Assembly (NCBI GenBank): GCA_030152105.1
Contig: JASLIH010000441.1
Location: 1-7,738, forward strand
From: Actinomycetes bacterium
GTDB taxonomy: Bacteria > Actinomycetota > CALGFH01
Direction of reading: 5' to 3'
DNA: 7,738 bases
Shown: piece by piece, positions 5,656 to 7,738 of the stretch
Position numbering within the stretch: the stretch's first letter is position 1
Layout of the letters: every line of letters starts with the position of its first letter
Program-made: the position numbers and the translations under genes
Notes under the pieces: generated by a model
Seen by the model: the letters and a program-made list of their open reading frames with translations, nothing else
Databases searched by the model: none
What the model was told of the DNA's origin: nothing

Positions 5656-7278
5656 ATGGCCGCGACCTGGGACGCGATCGTCATCGGGGGTGGCCACAAC
5701 GGGCTGGTGGCCGGTGCCTACCTGGCCCGGGCCGGGGCCAGGGTGGTGGTCCTTGAGGCCAGGTCCAAGACGGGGGGCGCGGCCGCGACCGACGCTCCCT
5801 GGCCCGAGGCGCCCGAGATCAAGGTGACCCGGCTGTCGTATGTGATGAGCCTCATGCCGCCCCGGATCATCCGCGACCTCGACCTGGAGCGGCACGGCTA
5901 CAAGCTGTTCCCTATGGGCCCGGCCTACCAGGCCTGGCCGGACGGGCGCTCGCTGACCATCTACGACGACGACGCCGGCCGCAACCACGCCCAGATCGCC
6001 CAGTTCTCCAAGAGGGACGCCGACGCCATGCCCCGCTGGGACGCGTGGCTGGAGGGCCTGGCGTCGGTCCTGGGGCCGCTGCTCACCCAGACCCCGCCCA
6101 AGATCGGCTCCCGCAGGCCGTCGGACCTGCGCGAGCTGCTCCGGCTGGCCTGGCGCTACCGGGGCCTTGACGTGCGCACCGTCGGCGACGTGACCCGGCT
6201 CATGACCATGAGCATCAGCGACCTGCTGGACGACTGGTTCGAGTCAGAGCAGGTCAAGGCGAGCCTGGCCATCAACGGGGTGATCGGCACCTGGGCCGGC
6301 CCCGACTCGCCGGGCACGGCCTATGTGATGGCCCATCACTCGATCGGCGACGTCGGCGACGGCCACCTGGGCAGCTGGGGCTTTCCCGAGGGGGGCATGG
6401 GGGCGGTCTCGGACGCCATCCAGCGCTCGGCCCTCGAGCTCGGGGCCACCGTGCGCACCGGCGCCCGGGTCGAGCGGGTGCTGGTCTCCGGCGGCTGGGC
6501 CACCGGGGTGGTGCTGGCCGGCGGCGAGGAGCTCCACGCCCCGGTGGTGGTCACCGCCATCCATCCCCGGACCACCTTCCTGGAGCAGGTCGACCGGGCC
6601 GAGCTGCCGCCCGACTTCGTCACCGACATCGAGCGGTGGCGCTCACGCAGCGGCGTGGTCAAGATCAACCTGGCCCTCGCCGAGCTGCCAGACTTCACCG
6701 CCGACCCCGGCACCGAGGTCGGCGAGCACCACACCGGGGCGATCGCCATGGCCCTGTCGGTCGGCTACATCGAGCAGGCGTTCCAGGACGCCAAGCAGGG
6801 GCGGGGCGCAACCCGGCCGTTCTCGGACGGCTGCATCCCCACGGTGTTCGACAAGACCCTGGCCCCCGAGGGCGTCCACGTCATGTCGCTGTTCACCCAG
6901 TGGTGCCCGCACGAGTGGTCCGAGGCCCCCCACACCGAGGAGCTGGAGGCCTACGCCGACCGGATGATCGACTGCTACGCCGAGCTGGCCCCCAACCTCA
7001 AGGGCGCGATCCTGCACCGCGACGTCATCGGGCCCTGGCAGATGGAGCAGGAGTGGGGGCTGGTCGGGGGCAACATCTTCCACGGCGAGCTCTCGGTCGA
7101 GCAGCTGTTCCACATGCGCCCGGCCCCCGGGTACGCCGACTACCGCAGCCCGATCGCCGGGCTCTACCAGGCCAGCTCGGCCACCCACGGCGGCGGCGGG
7201 GTCTGCGGCATCCCCGGCTGGCAGGCCGTCGAGGCCATCCTGGCCGACCGCAGGCGGGCGGCCAAGCGCCGCCGGTGA
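5656..7278 (+). CDS. NAD(P)/FAD-dependent oxidoreductase, phytoene-desaturase-related (PYROXD2-like)
   Basis: Flavoprotein of 540 aa. The N-terminus has a Rossmann dinucleotide-binding motif VIGGGHNGLVAGAYLARAG (9-27), with Glu34 at the end of the second strand for the FAD ribose. The C-terminus has the second FAD contact (GLYQASSATHGGGGVCGIPG, 502-521). These motifs and the overall length fit the COG1233 group, which includes carotenoid desaturases and the PYROXD2 type; GGGHNG and the THGGGGV ending favour the latter. No transmembrane segment or export signal is seen. Carotenoid synthesis is unlikely because no crt genes are nearby and the genes around it concern amine and acyl-CoA metabolism, so it may oxidise an amine or acyl intermediate. 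The ATG follows GGAGG and the TetR-type operator. Its stop overlaps the next start (GTGA), so translation is probably coupled. The substrate is not determined. Confidence 0.88.
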   Translation: MAATWDAIVIGGGHNGLVAGAYLARAGARVVVLEARSKTGGAAATDAPWPEAPEIKVTRLSYVMSLMPPRIIRDLDLERHGYKLFPMGPAYQAWPDGRSLTIYDDDAGRNHAQIAQFSKRDADAMPRWDAWLEGLASVLGPLLTQTPPKIGSRRPSDLRELLRLAWRYRGLDVRTVGDVTRLMTMSISDLLDDWFESEQVKASLAINGVIGTWAGPDSPGTAYVMAHHSIGDVGDGHLGSWGFPEGGMGAVSDAIQRSALELGATVRTGARVERVLVSGGWATGVVLAGGEELHAPVVVTAIHPRTTFLEQVDRAELPPDFVTDIERWRSRSGVVKINLALAELPDFTADPGTEVGEHHTGAIAMALSVGYIEQAFQDAKQGRGATRPFSDGCIPTVFDKTLAPEGVHVMSLFTQWCPHEWSEAPHTEELEAYADRMIDCYAELAPNLKGAILHRDVIGPWQMEQEWGLVGGNIFHGELSVEQLFHMRPAPGYADYRSPIAGLYQASSATHGGGGVCGIPGWQAVEAILADRRRAAKRRR

Positions 7279-7738
7279 GCGGCCGGGGCCTCACGGCCCT
7301 GCTGGAGCCACGGTCGGTGGCCGTGGTGGGGGCCAGCGCCCGCCCCGGGTCGTTCGGGGACCAGCTTGTCGGCCAGCTTCTCGCCGGCGGGTACCAGGGG
7401 CCGGTCCACCTGGTCAACCCCCGCTACCGGGAGGTCGCCGGGCGCCCCTGCCACCCGTCGCTGGCCGATCTGCCCGAGCCGGTCGACCTGGTGGCGCTGG
7501 CCGTTCCTAACGGCGCTCTTGAGGCCCAGCTCGGGGCGGCAGCCGAGGCCGGGGTCCCGGCGGCGGTGATCTTCGCCTCCTGCGTCGAGCCTGCTCCATC
7601 CGGCCCCCCGAACCATGCCGCTCCCTTGGCCGACCGCCTGGCGGCGATTGCCCAGGGGGCCGGGATGGCCGTCTGCGGCGGCAACGGCATGGGGTTCTTC
7701 AACCTCGACCAGAGCTTGAGGGTCTGCGGCTACCCCGA
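7275..7738 (+). CDS. Acyl-CoA synthetase (NDP-forming) / CoA-binding domain protein, 5' part only
   Basis: The first 154 codons run off the right edge without a stop. Residues 15-28 (VAVVGASARPGSFG) open a CoA-binding Rossmann domain like that of succinyl-CoA synthetase alpha and ADP-forming acetate-CoA ligases. LVNPRY, a CHPSLADLPEPVDLVALAVP strand-turn and a CGGNGMGFFN segment (134-143) follow. That segment aligns with the usual GPNCLG-type motif that ends this domain. Complete family members are about 450-700 aa, often with an ATP-grasp domain after the part seen here. The reaction would be acid + CoA + ATP to acyl-CoA + ADP + phosphate, or the reverse. The GTG start overlaps the oxidoreductase stop by 4 bp (GTGA), so both share one transcript under the TetR-type operator. 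Family is fairly sure; the substrate acid is unknown. Confidence 0.83.
   Translation, partial: MSGRGLTALLEPRSVAVVGASARPGSFGDQLVGQLLAGGYQGPVHLVNPRYREVAGRPCHPSLADLPEPVDLVALAVPNGALEAQLGAAAEAGVPAAVIFASCVEPAPSGPPNHAAPLADRLAAIAQGAGMAVCGGNGMGFFNLDQSLRVCGYP

Noticed and set aside
5656..7278. Carotenoid (phytoene) desaturase, crtI
   Set aside because: Only the FAD-binding ends support the superfamily; the neighbourhood lacks carotenoid genes and the motifs fit the PYROXD2-like type better.

Overview
The window is very GC-rich, with coding third positions almost always G or C. It uses GTG as well as ATG starts, Shine-Dalgarno-led genes and a Tat-type lipoprotein signal. Together these suggest a high-GC actinobacterium (Actinomycetota), possibly an uncultured soil lineage. 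The lineage is inferred from composition and gene style only; no marker gene is present.

Layout, left to right: (1) a polyamine-type ABC substrate-binding lipoprotein on the minus strand, whose C-terminus lies beyond the left edge; (2) a 90-bp divergent promoter region with an AT-rich island and a TetR-type palindrome; (3) a plus-strand pair 7 bp apart, an acyl-CoA dehydrogenase and a class III (HemL-like fold) aminotransferase; (4) a 310-bp gap with several perfect palindromes and a possible 34-codon membrane peptide; (5) a PotA-type ABC ATPase; (6) a minus-strand TetR/AcrR regulator whose 3' end overlaps the ATPase 3' end; (7) a second divergent promoter region with a near-copy of the first palindrome; (8) a plus-strand FAD-dependent oxidoreductase of the phytoene-desaturase-related/PYROXD2 type, coupled by a GTGA overlap to (9) a CoA-binding, NDP-forming acyl-CoA synthetase that runs off the right edge.

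The genes read as one catabolic module for an imported amine or amino compound. The binding protein and ATPase would import it (permeases are not in the window and may lie beyond the left edge). The aminotransferase and FAD oxidoreductase could remove or oxidise the amine, and the CoA ligase and acyl-CoA dehydrogenase could activate and desaturate the carbon skeleton. The substrate cannot be read from the sequence.

The strongest new observation is that the same 17-bp site (15 of 17 identical) lies in both divergent promoter regions. This predicts that the TetR protein controls itself, the oxidoreductase/CoA-ligase operon, the binding-protein gene and the dehydrogenase/aminotransferase operon as one regulon. 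I found no CRISPR array, tRNA, rRNA, insertion sequence or clear intrinsic terminator.
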